Source: Iris pallida
Lineage: Eukaryota > Streptophyta > Magnoliopsida > Asparagales > Iridaceae
Assembly: GCA_029216955.1 (NCBI GenBank)
Contig: JANAVB010023996.1
Span: 13,238,212-13,302,211, forward strand
Direction: 5' to 3'
DNA length: 64,000 nt
The notes under the pieces are model-generated. The model was not told where the DNA came from. It did no database searches and worked only from the letters and a program-made list of their open reading frames with translations. Made by a program: the position numbers and the translations under genes. Positions 34,412 to 46,513 of this stretch are shown here, piece after piece. Every line of letters starts with the position of its first letter. Within the stretch, counting starts at the first letter, position 1.

Positions 34412-35472
34412 ACTAACTTAAGTCAATGCACAAAATATACGAACTACTGCTAATTATTTCATGTCTAGTGAAATTAATATTAAAAAGCGTACTACTACAT
34501 CAGCAAGCATGCAAATCATCATTCTCTGAAGCTCATTCTCATTGGAATCAGTCCGAGTCATTTTATAATATATTATGTATTTTATCTTTATTGAGTTTAG
34601 GATATAAATTGTAAGATCGACTAGATACTGCTGGCTTAGGTTAATCATAGTCTACTCTCCTATACAGCCTACCCATCCAATGTCCACTTATCAAAAATAT
34701 CATTCACCTTCTGCAACAAAATTTGACAAATATTTTACATTTTTACTGAGACAGAACTCAAGCCGAGTTCGGTCCGAGTTTGATCCGAACTCTGACCGAG
34801 TTCGGTCAGTTTGAATTTAAATATTTGTTTCCTCTAAATCTACATGCAACGTTCACTTGCGAAATCCTTGCATCAGAACTCTGCCCGAATTCTGTCCGAG
34901 TTCGGTCCTTGAAAATACCTATAAATAGAAGAGAATTTCTTATTCCAAATCACTCAACCAATTCATCTTCTCTTCTCTCTTCAATAAGTATTTTCATTTG
35001 ATCTAAAGCTTTCATATTTCACTTACACATCTCTTAGCCAAAAGCCAATAATATCTATTTGATCTAGAGTTTTTTGGTTCTCAAGAGTTGTAAAGAGGTT
35101 GTTCAAAGTTCAGAAACTATCTCTGTTGTGGAGCCGGTCGTGCGCTCGTCACCAAGCACGGTGTCGTGAAGTCGGTCGTACACTTGTCCCTAAGCAGGGT
35201 GTTGTAAGAGACTGCAATCTCTCAATTAGCTTGTGCCTTAGTGGATTAACATTGAGCAAGAGTACTCGAGACTGGATAGTCCTCTCAGAAGGATACCAGT
35301 ATACATCGCGGTGTCACTGAGTTTGATCTCTCTATCTTTTGCTATATTTATTTACTATCTCTTTAATCACTGCCATAGTTATCTGCTTTTAATTTTAAAT
35401 TGGTGATTATTTTCTGCTGCACTCACACTCACTCTATTCATCCCCCCTCTAGAGGTACTCAACGGTCCTACA
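34412..35472 (+). mobile_element. Solo LTR-like insertion (copia type) in element C pol
   Basis: A 1061-bp block unrelated to gypsy pol interrupts C between protease and reverse transcriptase, flanked by the exact 7-bp direct repeat AATAGAT (34405-34411 and 35473-35479). It has a promoter-like CTATAAATAG at 34919-34928, preceded by several copies of CCGAGTTCGGTC (34750-34910), and ends CATCCCCCCTCTAGAGGTAC...TCCTACA. An end with a CCCCCTCTAG block just before CA is usual for copia/Sirevirus LTRs. The left end lacks a clear TG, so that boundary is approximate. A low-copy unknown element cannot be excluded. Confidence 0.55.
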
Positions 35473-35953
35473 AATAGATGTGTCAACTCCTTCCCTACCA
35501 CCATAGCTCCACAAAAGCCATCCTTTTGCTTAGCTGCCCCTTTGATGAACTCGAACCCTGGCTCTTTCGGCGGACTAAAAAAAATCTGCCTCCTCTACAA
35601 TCTATGCTAGTATGGTGCCTGCTCAACCAATCCATCCCCAGTATAAATCGTAGCTCGGAAGTGGCATTACGAGTAAGCAAGTACTCAGAACTCGACCTAC
35701 CAAAGAAACTCTCTGTCCTTTGCAAACATCACTGACCAGGATAATGTCTCCCCCGATCATGATCTTGCAAGTCCTACCCAATAATTCAGCAACAATATTG
35801 TGTTTAAGAGCAAAAAAGATAGATATAAAGCTATGTGTAGCACCAAAGTCGAATAATGCTAATGTAGGAAAGGATTCGAGAAGAACAAAATCTGCTACCA
35901 CATCTGCAATAGGCTCGGCCTCCTCGATCACAAAAGGGAAAGCTCTACCCTGA
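35473..35953 (-). pseudogene. pol: Element C protease remnant
   Basis: Minus-strand frame with TLALFDFGATHSFISIFFAL, where the catalytic Asp-Ser-Gly of the retroviral-type aspartic protease has become Asp-Phe-Gly, and then SYDLYWGWIG/MDWLSRHHTSIDCRGG, the equivalent of DVVLGMDWL with a frame change between. Inactive by the Ser-to-Phe change and by the frameshift. Followed by the solo LTR. Confidence 0.82.
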
Positions 35954-37212
35954 GGTGCACCCTTTGCAGCTAGTACGGAACAAAATGTTACTGCTGAGTT
36001 GGAAGCAGCGGTCCCTTCGGTTTAATGGTAGGTTCTGCTGGAGCACTAACAGAAGGTGCTCTGACTGGACCTTCCTGAGCTGGATGGGAGATACAGTCCT
36101 TCAGCTGGTAGTCAGCCGATCCACAGAAAAGACAGACGTCTAACCTTTTCCTACAGACCTCTCGATTATATCCTGTCTTCCCGTAGAAAGCACACTAAGA
36201 GACCTTCCTCTGCACCTGCTAAGGATGTGTACGGGCTGGTGCATGATGCTGCTGCTAAAATAACCTCTGCTTAATATAAGGACGCTTGGTCGGTCTTGTA
36301 CTGGAACCAACTCCCATTGCATTGCTACTCCTCTTAGGCCTGAAACCTAAATCCTCCTCTACTATCTGGGCATTAATCAGGATGTCCTCGAATGTCGCTG
36401 TGTGAAGCCCAGATGTGTGAGATCTGGCCTCGTGATTTAGGCCCCTTCTGAACTTTCAGGCCTAATCTTCTAGCTCTTGAACCATTCTCTTGGCGAACCG
36501 GCTCAGACGGAAGGACTCCGTTGCAAAATCATCCACTGACATGTTCCCCTGTACTAGTCCCTGGAACTGGCTTTCCAGTGTACTCAGAGCCACGTCCAGG
36601 AAGAACTTCTCTATGAACAACTTCTTGAAAGCATCCCATGTTAGACCCGTCACTGCTAGTCGAGGATTAGTACAATACCACGTGAGAGCGATATCAAACA
36701 GAAGGCTAGCAGATGCCTCTACCTGCAGGCCCTCCGGAATATGAGCCAACGGTAAGCTCCTCTCTATATCCTCCAGCCAATCATCGGCATAAATGATCCC
36801 CTCTGTCCCCTTGAACTTTATAGGGGACATCTACTTAAAGTCCATGACCATACCAGGACTCGCCTGTTGCTTCTGTTAGGCTGGACTATAGCTAGATTCT
36901 CCATAGAAGCTAGAGCTAACTAATGAGCACCCTTGATGCTCTAGCGTAAGCCATTTGCCTGCATTTGCTGGGCCTCAGCCTGAGCTCGATGTGCCTCCAT
37001 CATCTGATAGAATAACACAAACATCTGGCTGTGTCAGCTGGTGGCAGAGGTGGAGAAGGAATCACTTCTTGCTGCACTAGAATGGTCCTCTGAACCGGCG
37101 GTAGAGCACCCCCGAACACTGCTGGCACTCCTACATGGGTAGGGTAAGTAGTAGGAGCAAACCCTGCGTATCCCGTTGGTCCAAAGTGTTGTGACCTAGT
37201 CTTTGGAGGCAA
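35954..37212 (-). pseudogene. gag: Element C gag
   Basis: Starts MPPKTRSQHFGPTGYAG at 37212, a typical gag N-terminus. A frame change near 37010 is followed by FYQMMEAHRAQAEAQQMQ. The capsid domain is at 36830-36462 (KFKGTEGIIYADDWLEDIER, LQVEASASLLFDIALTWY, LESQFQGLVQGNMSVDDFA, KFRRGL). Degraded zinc knuckles lie near 36200-36100 (CAFYGKTGYNREVC and CLFCGSADYQLKDC, each with Tyr replacing metal ligands). Many TAG stops at expected Gln codons. Closely related to B's gag, less to A's. Confidence 0.87.
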
Positions 37213-37450
37213 GTTGAAGACAGATCAGACTAGAAAGTCAATATTGCACAAGATACGATATTATCAAGGAAGGATAATTAAATTTGAAGAAAAATTATAA
37301 AAGAATTGTCATGGTAATCGAAAGATTTGAAGTGTTCCTAATTGTGATTGAGTATCTCCTAATATAACCTAGAACCTATATCCTAATAGCAGGCTCGTAA
37401 TAGTACTCTAAGTCGAGCACGACTACGAAATTGCACTAATTGTGACCTAC

Positions 37451-37468
37451 ACCTGCATGAGCCACCAC
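37451..37468 (-). promoter_or_regulatory. Candidate primer-binding site of element C
   Basis: On the minus strand GTGGTGGCTCATGCAGGT, a few bases downstream of the 5' LTR end at 37476; one mismatch to the block in A and B. Confidence 0.5.
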
Positions 37469-37526
37469 AAAAACGTGTCATGAACCACACCCGATTTAGG
37501 GGCAGGAGGACGTGGGTACGTCCAGC

Positions 37527-37549
37527 CTACGCCGCAGTATCGACGGTAG
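37527..37549 (-). other. Conserved U5 hairpin, element C
   Basis: On the minus strand CTACCGTCG, loop, GCGGCGTAG, 50 nt from the LTR end. Same position as in B, D and E. Confidence 0.68.
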
Positions 37550-37796
37550 AACGCTGTATAGGTCGTCTATAATATCTAACATCTAACAATTATGAACTAT
37601 GTAACTCAATTACAATTATAATAGAAGATAAGCACGATAATTTGATTGAAGATAATGAAGATAAAATATGGATAGTAGCATGAGTTCACAACAGAAAGAA
37701 GTCTAGAAGTCCAAGACTATAATACATATCCTAAAATAATATAACAGACCAAATGTAGAAATATGGAGACAAATCTAGCAAAACTAAGCTAAATAA

Positions 37797-37898
37797 CTAA
37801 GTCACTACTAGAGGTGCATCCTCTACGGGCACCGACCCATAGTAAGTCTAACAAAAGGCCTCTAAGTCCTCTGAAAAATAATATCCAGTCAGGATTGG
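37797..37898 (-). CDS. Small coding-like segment in C LTR
   Basis: The minus-strand frame reads PILTGYYFSEDLEAFC, an in-frame TAG, then TYYGSVPVEDAPLVVT and TAG. It is collinear with PVLTG...E.EA..DTYYG in the B-family LTRs, with TTTTTCAG resembling a 3' splice site inside. Shorter than the B version and interrupted, so decayed if ever coding. Confidence 0.35.
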
Positions 37899-40820
37899 AG
37901 TGAAGTACAAACACTAACAGCAGTTTTACTAAATTGACAAGTGCTACAATAAATAGTATGTAATGAGGTATATGATAGATAGCAAAACTGAATAGTAAGA
38001 AGTACAGGGTAAGCAAATAATCACATCATGGTATGTGAATATGTAAGTAAAACTAAAATATGATGTATCACAGGTAATCTGAATATAATATGTAATCTAA
38101 CCGGTGCCTTGAGATATTGGAGTGTTATGTGATCGGCTTGGGTCAAGATCAGGCTATTCCATATGACCGACTATGCACAAGTACAAGTATAATAGATCAG
38201 GCCAGCCATAATGGAAAGCTATGCATAAGTAGTATAAGATCAGGCTATACCCTACGTGTGGTGAGGGTGAGCTATGCACAAGTAGTTTGGGTATGATCAC
38301 ATAAACTCTAATAGCTCCCCAATCCTCCGAATAGTATAATGGATCCAACCATGTCATGTTATGACATGAACTCAAGAAACAGGGGCCCAACCCACTCCTA
38401 AATTGGTGTCTATACAAGTACAAGAACAATAACAAGAAAGTACCAGTATACCAAGATAAACCGAGAATAATATCTCATGACGGGATCAAATGTATATTAG
38501 TCCGTGTATTCTCGTGTCAGAAATCAAGTAAAATACTACAAAATTTATAGAAAGCATCAAAGTAATGAAAACTATCAGAGAATGTACTCGCCTGCAGACC
38601 TAAGCAGAAAGTAATAATCAAGTCTGTATCGGTGTCCAAGACCTATATTATGAAAGCACATCATCAAACTACACAAGCTAGCCTATAAAATCATTTTATC
38701 TAACCAATATAACACTAATGCCAAGTTAACATGGGTAGAGAGTACACCTTCCTACAATTTGTAATTCATATTTTATCTATTTTTTTTTAAAGTTCACTTT
38801 CTCCTGAATTTAGGCTAGTGAACGAGTGGTCATAAATAACAAAGAACGGTTCAAACTTAAGCATTCAGAAGAATAAAGTTTTGTCTAACAGTAGAAAAAA
38901 AATTCCAAACCAATCCAACGGTTGAATTTTTCAGAATCGAAGCATAAAGTTGCAAAAAAAAACTGATTTTAGACATAGAAATAACTTGAATGCAAAAATA
39001 TATAATTCTTCAATTTTAGAAGCAACATTTGAGTAAACAAACAATGTTATTTCTGGCTCTAGTTTCAGGATCTAAAATAGAATTAACTACAGTTTACTAT
39101 GGAAAAATTATACAGAAATCAAACGGTTTGATATTCGAAAAATTGAGCTCAAAGTGATCTCCAAAAACAGTTTCAGATTAAATACTGAAATGTTGTTCAT
39201 GGAGCTCAATTTGTCCTCAATTTACATAACCCAAAACAAGTAGTTAAGTCATAAAACCTATATGAAATAATTAACAATTTAACCGAGGATACATATATGA
39301 CACTAAAATATAAGAATATGGTGTACACAGAAAATAACGCATGTCCAAAGTTGATAAAAATAATTCCAGGCTTAGAATTATTTCAGTGTGCAAAAAAAAC
39401 TGTGCAGAAAACTGCTCATGATATCCGCTTTGGTCTTATTTTACACTAATAAAAATAATTATTCTGGACATGACTTAAATGCATGATTGATAGAAAAAAT
39501 ATCATACTTTACATTCCAACAAGTGGCCCTGGAAAATAATTATTACACAGAAAGGTATGGATGTTCAAATTTGGAAAAAAACCACAGTTTCTGCATTCAG
39601 AGTTTACGAGACAAAGTTTAAGCCTAATTTGTACTAATCAAGCAAAACATTTAGGGCATAACTCCAACATAAATTTTGTAGACAAAATATCCAGAATTGC
39701 ATAAAAACTTCTAGAATCGTAAAATATAGACTACGTAAAAAGTTACACTACGACAAAGTAGACGAAAACATAATTTTAGAAAAATAATTTTGGGGTAATG
39801 CTTTATCATGAATCCAAATCTTTAGATACTATTATTTATGGTTTCTACCTAAGGGGATGTTATATCTAGTTATTACCTATATCATATAAAAATATACAAT
39901 AGAAAATAAAGGTACTTTCCAATGTACGGAACGTGGACCACTTGTATGTCGCAAAATTTAGTCCGTACACCTCCTCCAAAAACGTCTGTACGAAGGGAAA
40001 TATGGACAGAACATATAGACTATTATATACCAAAATGACGAGAACGAACAGTGGTTCACAACGGAAAATGTTTTTGTAGAGTTTTACTAGGTGGTTTGGT
40101 GTGCACACCCAATTCTTTGCACAAAATTAGTAGACAACACTCTATTCTTGAGACATCGTCATGCGACAGAGGTTTGAGGGGTCAAAACTCCATGAAAAAT
40201 TATGTAAAAATATGGAAATGAAAGGTAAGAGATAGAGGAAGATTTTTTGTAAAGGACTAGAGGCTCGTACCTATTGTTTCCATGGTGCAAAACATTTGTT
40301 GAAGTCAGCACTACCTTGTAGTCCTATTCTGAAATCACCTTTAGTCCAACGGGTTTGTGAGGGCGTTTTGGGATAGAAAATGAATGAAACAAGAAGGAAA
40401 TGACCCTTAAGGCTATAGGGGGTTAAGGGAGGAAGGTTGTGGAAAAGTTTTAGGAGAAATGGGGTAGTGGGGAGGTGGTTTTGGCAACTAAAAGTTGTGG
40501 TCACCATTTAATTCCGAAAATACATATAAGCTAAAGTTGTATGTTGTACATCCACTTGTTTGTGCACCACATGGCTCAAGTAAGGGCATGGTTAGGGTCT
40601 ACTAGGTCTTGTGCAAGTGTGGACCAAGTTTGGGCTTGATCGAAGTTGATTTGGATAGGTTTTGGTGGCCTACACTAGCCACTAGCACCACCCTAACTAG
40701 GCTAAAATTTTACTAGCTAAAATGCACCTAACCAAGTCAAAAACTTATGTCACACATTGTATTATCTATGAATTATTAACCTTGGACATAATACAATATA
40801 TATTTATATATAAACATGCA

Positions 40821-40824
<4 letters not shown>

Positions 40825-40910
<86 letters not shown>
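40825..40910. repeat. (TA)n microsatellite
   Basis: Pure TA run in the C 5' LTR; the corresponding site in the 3' LTR (about 2090-2110) has only a few TA units. Confidence 0.95.
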
Positions 40911-40911
<1 letters not shown>

Positions 40912-41031
40912 TTATACAAATATTATTTATATAACATATAATACATATATACATGACATGGAATTATGGTTTAAGTACACTACCTACTAACTAGATAAAA
41001 TGATTTAATTCATTAGAAATTGACAGTTACA

Positions 41032-42245
41032 CAAATAAATATATTTTTTAGAAATATAAATAAATAAATCACTTTTCTGCACTGATAGTTAATTACTTGA
41101 ATTTGTCGGAGAGTTGGAACCTAGTACTTGGTTTTCTCTTTTTTCTATCACTAGAGAGGAAAGAGAACACAATTAAAATGGTCGAAAAGTAGCAGAACCA
41201 AAGAATGAACAAAATATGGTCATGGAACTTATAATGCTACATAGTAAAGGAAAATAAGTATTGCAAATGCAACAAAGCCATACTGAAACACATTGTACCT
41301 AAAAAAAACTAAAAAATAGGCCAAATTAATTATCTAGGGGGAAGAAAATACTATAGCAGTGTGGTTTTCCTCTGAATATCCCAATAAGACAGTTTATAAC
41401 TCACTTGTATAGATACCTAAAATACTTTTGAAGGTTGCATATTTGAAAAGCATGATCAATGAAGCCTTAAAAACTTTTACATCATGTATGTGTCTATTTA
41501 TACGTTGTCTTCAAACTCTGAGCAAGCGGTGCGTGTTCATGTGGCCTACTACTTACTCACCTTTAGTTTGTTCGCAAACAAAACCTCTTATTTTTTAAAG
41601 ACTATATCTAGATGCAATATTCACAAAGAAAAAACACATTGCCATATTTTCTATAAGTGTAAAGGCATGACAACAAGTGTTGAACAAGACTCAACTTATA
41701 GTGCCCTATTGATGTAGCATAATATTCTTTTGCCAATTTGAAGACGAGTAGACGGTAGGGACGAACGAAGAACTTAGCTCTGGCACATATTTCGACTCTG
41801 TTCTTATGGTTACAAGACTACCTATAGCAACTTAGCAACTCAACACCACCCTAAAGAATTTGGGGCCTCAAACTATACAAAATAGTATAAAAAAACTCTA
41901 CAAGAGAAATATGCCCATCTCACAAATAATTTTTGAAATTCCTTTTTATTTTTAGTAACAAAACAAACAAAAGGAATTGCAAACTGATTCCACGGAGAGA
42001 CTGCAGAGTGTGGCCAAATATTTTCTGAGCTGCAGTTGCACAGAACATAATTACACTACAAGGAGAATATTTATCTCTCATTAAATGTAATATGAGAACA
42101 CCAAAATATAAATAAACATTTTTTTGAGGAATGGGGAGTGAAGTGTAGTACCTGGTCTGCTAACAAAAAATTTCCTTTTGTAATTTTGAAACTCTCTTCT
42201 CCCTCAAATGCACACAAGCAAAATAAAAAAAATGCAAAGTAAGTG
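41032..42245. other. No recognisable feature
   Basis: AT-rich, stop-rich sequence between the C LTR and LTR D. I see no transposon ends, conserved frame or RNA gene. It may be old target DNA into which C and D inserted. Confidence 0.5.
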
Positions 42246-42297
42246 TGTCACGACCCGCACCCGCTTTTCGGGATGTGAGTGCGTGCGCAAGTCTAGC

Positions 42298-42320
42298 CTA
42301 CGCCACAGTATCAGCGGTAG
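42298..42320 (-). other. Conserved U5 hairpin, LTR D
   Basis: On the minus strand CTACCGCTG, loop, TGGCGTAG, 51 nt from the LTR end. One stem pair is weakened relative to B and E. Confidence 0.62.
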
Positions 42321-44639
42321 TATGCTGTGTAGCCCGAAATAAATATGTTCTCATAAAATACTATCTTTATTGCTCATTCACAATAACTAAAACAAATTAC
42401 AATATTTACAAGTTTTATATTTAATTAAAATTACAATGTCTCATAAAATCCAATACAATAAATTTAAACTATCTAACTTGTCTCTAGGTTTTGGCCTTCA
42501 AGTACACTTGTATCTCTCCAATGCTAAGAGTAGTCATGACTAACCTGAAAAATTGGTTTCCAGTCAGGAATGGAATAAGTACACATATGACAAGCTATTC
42601 AAAACATGACAGAATTTGCAAAACATGAGAATAGTATATGAGAATTTAAACTAGAAATAAATAGGCATCATGGTATAGTATGATACAGGAACAAGCAACT
42701 TTATAATGAAGTATAGCGACTAACAGGGAAAAATATAGCAACATGGCATGAGATGAAGAAAACAGGATGAAATAAGTGAAACAACATCTATCTACGTGAG
42801 TTGAAATATCGTGTTCGACATGAATCACGCCCTAGTCCCAAAATACGCGGGACCGAGCCACATGGCATTGGCCAGCTACGTATTCAACCAGACTCTAGTT
42901 CGACTAGAATACGTATTTGCTGTTCGAATGGTGTAACTATCACTACATCAACTCTATATCTCAATCCAAGTAACAAAAATATAAGAAAAATATGAATACT
43001 AGTCTGTAGCCCAATAATCATACTCGCTCGAACGGACTCGAAGGAATAATATGAGTCTATAAACACTAGACTACTAAGCAGATACAAATAACAATAATGA
43101 AATATATAACACTGAAAGATTGAATACCTGTAATGAAATGAATACCATCAATAATCCAACATGGCGCTCAACAAACCTACTCAGCTAACCTGGAAGGAAA
43201 CCAGGTCCTCAGAGGGACATAACAAGGTACATAATATACATGCCTAGTGTACAACAACAATAAATGAATAAATAAAGTATAGTAATACAGATAGAGTGGG
43301 TGAATCTAACATAACCAACTAGAATGAAACACAATTTATGAAATATCACTCGAACACACGTGCTGTCACGGTGTACCCCAGAGACCTGATAGGCACTCGA
43401 GCAAACTATGAATACCCACAGTCCAATAAAGAAGCTGTGGCAAACTACAAAATCCTCGAAGCTCTGGAATGAGACAACGACATACTATGAGGAAAAGTAG
43501 CCCAAGCATATAGTGTATGTTCTTCCCGTCTATGTGACTTCTTGTATCGTATCCACGAGAAGCTCGACCAAACCCTCTAGCTAGTACATTGAGTCATAAT
43601 AGTAAATACCATATAAGAATCTCATGTCATCATCCTAGTATCAACACGGGCTTCCGTATAGCAAGATGTAATCAAGTACAGGAATCCATCAGTATGCAGT
43701 TTCACATGAACATGTCCCAGGGTCAGAGTGTACCCCGCAACGATTTGTTTACCCCGCAATGATTTGTCGCGGTAATACAAATATGAATATCTAGTATCGA
43801 TACTCGATGGTGCTAACGTCTATAGGCACCCGAATGTGATTCGGACGCGAAGTACCATACACGGTGCTAGTTGTTGCAATAACAAAATCAAGCAGATATA
43901 TAAAAGCTAAATATTGTAAACTGAAGTACAAGATTGGCAAGGTACACTTGCCTGGAGTTGTTCGAACTATGCTGAGACTGCAGTACCAAAGCCTATCCCA
44001 CTATCCATGAGAACCGTACTCCATACAAATATCTATTAACCAAAATCACAAACAAATATATATCACGTATTATAGTACACATATGACTAATAACTCCCAC
44101 CTAGGGAGCTTGGGTCATTTCTAGTCACATATTACCTTGGGTTATTTATGACAAATATTAATTACATCATCTAGAATGAGGCCACACCAGTTACTACGAT
44201 CACTATTCCTAATAATATGAGTGGTAGATTCAAAATATCAAGTTTGCACCTCGTTATTCGTACAGCGAAACCTACGACACACAAATCGAGACAAGATGAT
44301 CAACTATAATGTCAACAATTTTATCTTGGAGATCCATATGGTCACCTAGTTAATTTCAACGATGTGAGATCATTGGAATCGACTGATCTCTGTTTTGACG
44401 TACGGATTCCGAAAGACTAACGTGAATAGAAATTAATTATAATTAATGGTGATACATAAAAAAATCTATGGACATCGTCAGATGATGAAACAAACATCAC
44501 CAATGTGTCCACAATGGTCAAATTTGTTAGGATAACCTATCCATAAGTCTAATTTGGACACAAGAGCAAAACATTAATTTCGGATCAAAACGATGTCCGC
44601 CGGTGGAACCGCTTTGCACCGAAAAATGTACAAGTCCAC

Positions 44640-44960
44640 TAAACCTAGTAAATTATATGTTTAGGAGTCCAGAATGACGATACAAATCCAATGGTATATC
44701 CAGAATAGGATTCCAATGACCCGATCTCAAAATGACCCATTGACCCAGACGTTGGGACCCAGTTTGCATGAAAATGTGTACCGGGGCCAAAGTTCTCTAA
44801 ATTTAGTAAAATATATGTCAACGAGTCTAGAATGACGATATGAACCCAACGGTATATCCAGAATTGGATTCCGATGAGACGATCTCAAAATGACCCGTTG
44901 ATTCGGATAAGGGACCTAATTTTGCACGAAAAAGCATATCGGGGCCATGTTGCTCCAAAC
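44640..44960. repeat. 158-bp tandem duplication in LTR D
   Basis: Two units share AGTCCAGAATGACGAT, GGTATATCCAGAAT and GATCTCAAAATGACCC; GTATATCC recurs at 44694 and 44852. A related single unit is in LTR E at about 47395-47500. Confidence 0.7.
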
Positions 44961-46490
44961 TCAACAAATTATATATGAATTTATGTCAGAACAACGCCAC
45001 GAGTCTATTAGTGGCATCAGAATTGGAATCTAGAGTCCCGAGTCCAAAATTAGAATTTTACAAGTTGGAAATTACAGTTTCGAGAGGCCAACTTTGCGTC
45101 GATTTCAACCAACCAAACAACATCATACGAAGCTAAAAAATTTATGACACGAAGGTGGTTATACCTGATGTGCTCAAGAACTAGTGGCATGTCAAATGGA
45201 GCTGAATTGGAGGAGAAACAAATCCACGAAGTTGGCTCCACAAAACTGTCAAAATAAATACAATTTATTCGAGTAACTTGGTGGTTAGTTTGGATCTATC
45301 AAACGATTGAATTAACGGTTAATTTGTTTTGTGAGTGAAGGGTTATATACCTAGATTGCAATGGACAAAAGATTTCGACGATCTAACAGTCGAATTTCTT
45401 AAAAAACATGTACGAAGTTGCTGTCCCGAGACAAAATTTTGACTTCTCCAAAACGCACGTTACGGCAAAATTTTGACAAAAATGTCAAAATTGACCTACT
45501 GTTGCATGAACTGTCGTCGGGGTTGTGCGTGGTGGAGCACGGAGAGTTCGTCGGGGGTTGTGTACGGTCGCGAGGGTTACTGCTACTGTGGCTGCTTGCT
45601 GTAGACTTACGCGGCCGCACCCATGTCGGTGTTATGAAAGAGGGGTTCGCCCGGTGGCAGCCTTGCTGTGGTGGCGTCCTTGCCCCACCGCTGCTACTGC
45701 TGCAGTTGTGGCGCTTGTAAACGCGCGTGCTGATGCCGTTATATGCGCGTACACGCACTGTTGGCCGAGGGCACGACGGGGTGGCTCTTGCTATTGTGCA
45801 GCAGTTGCGCGTGGTTGTCGAGGGCGAAAGGTGTTTATCGGTTTTAAGAATAAGATGAAGATGAAGAAGAAAAAGAAGAGAGAAAGATGACAATGTCGGC
45901 TAGAGTTTTAATGAAGGAAGCAATATTTAAATAGAGTGAAGATGAGAGGCGCGGCCAACTGGGGTTCTCGCTCGCATACCTGTGCTTACTGTACTCGCAG
46001 AGGGAGGTTGCAGGAGAGTGTACAGTAGGTAATAGAAAGATATGGGTTCGGGTTTGAACAGGTTAGGGAAGGGTGTTGTGTTGGGTTTGCATGTGGGTTT
46101 GTTTGAGTATTTGAGGAAAAGGAAAATCTTTAAATAGGCTTATATACATAAAGCCTAGGTAAAGGGATGGAGGCCCAAGAATTGAGGATAATAAAAATAA
46201 ATTTCTTTTTAAGCCATTTCCCTAACAATTTAACTATTGAAATGTTTATATCCTTATTCTAATGACAAATAAATAATTTTAGTAATAATAAATTAGGCTA
46301 GGATCTATACACACATAAATATAGGCAATTAGGTCATTTTCTCATAGCAATCTAATTATAACCCAATTTTTAATTATGGTAAGGAGGAGAATATAAATAT
46401 AAGGAAAATAATAAAATGATTGATTTCCCAACTTTACTAATTGTCACGACCCGCACCCGCTTTTCGGATACGAGACGTGTCCAAGCCAGC

Positions 46491-46513
46491 CTACGCCGCA
46501 GAGTCGGCGGTAG
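46491..46513 (-). other. Conserved U5 hairpin, LTR E
   Basis: On the minus strand CTACCGCCG, loop, GCGGCGTAG, 48 nt from the LTR end. Confidence 0.68.

Larger units (their letters stand above)
37476..41031 (-). repeat. Element C 5' LTR (3556 bp)
   Basis: Read on the minus strand it starts TGTAACTGTC at 41031 and ends GGTTCATGACA at 37476. The first 550 bp match the truncated 3' LTR at 1751-2230. It contains a 90-bp TA microsatellite (40825-40910), a small coding-like segment (37898-37797) and the conserved hairpin (37527-37549). No internal gene is recognised; the middle (38600-40250) is AT-rich without structure I can name. Confidence 0.88.
42246..46441 (-). repeat. LTR D (gypsy), 3' part or whole
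   Basis: On the minus strand it ends GGGTGCGGGTCGTGACA at 42246 and carries the U5 hairpin at 42298-42320 and CCATTCCTGACTGGA near 42560. It is homologous to LTR E (46442 onward) through several hundred bases but diverged. It contains a 158-bp tandem duplication and a GC-rich stretch (45480-45980). The sequence below 42246 has no primer site, so this is either the outer end of a 3' LTR or a solo LTR. Its start is not visible before E begins; it may continue at 59051-59917. Confidence 0.7.

Noticed and set aside
45399..45893. Frames of 100-164 codons on both strands in a GC-rich patch
   Set aside because: The patch lies inside LTR D, overlapping frames on both strands have no recognisable motif, and the GC-rich composition alone gives open frames.
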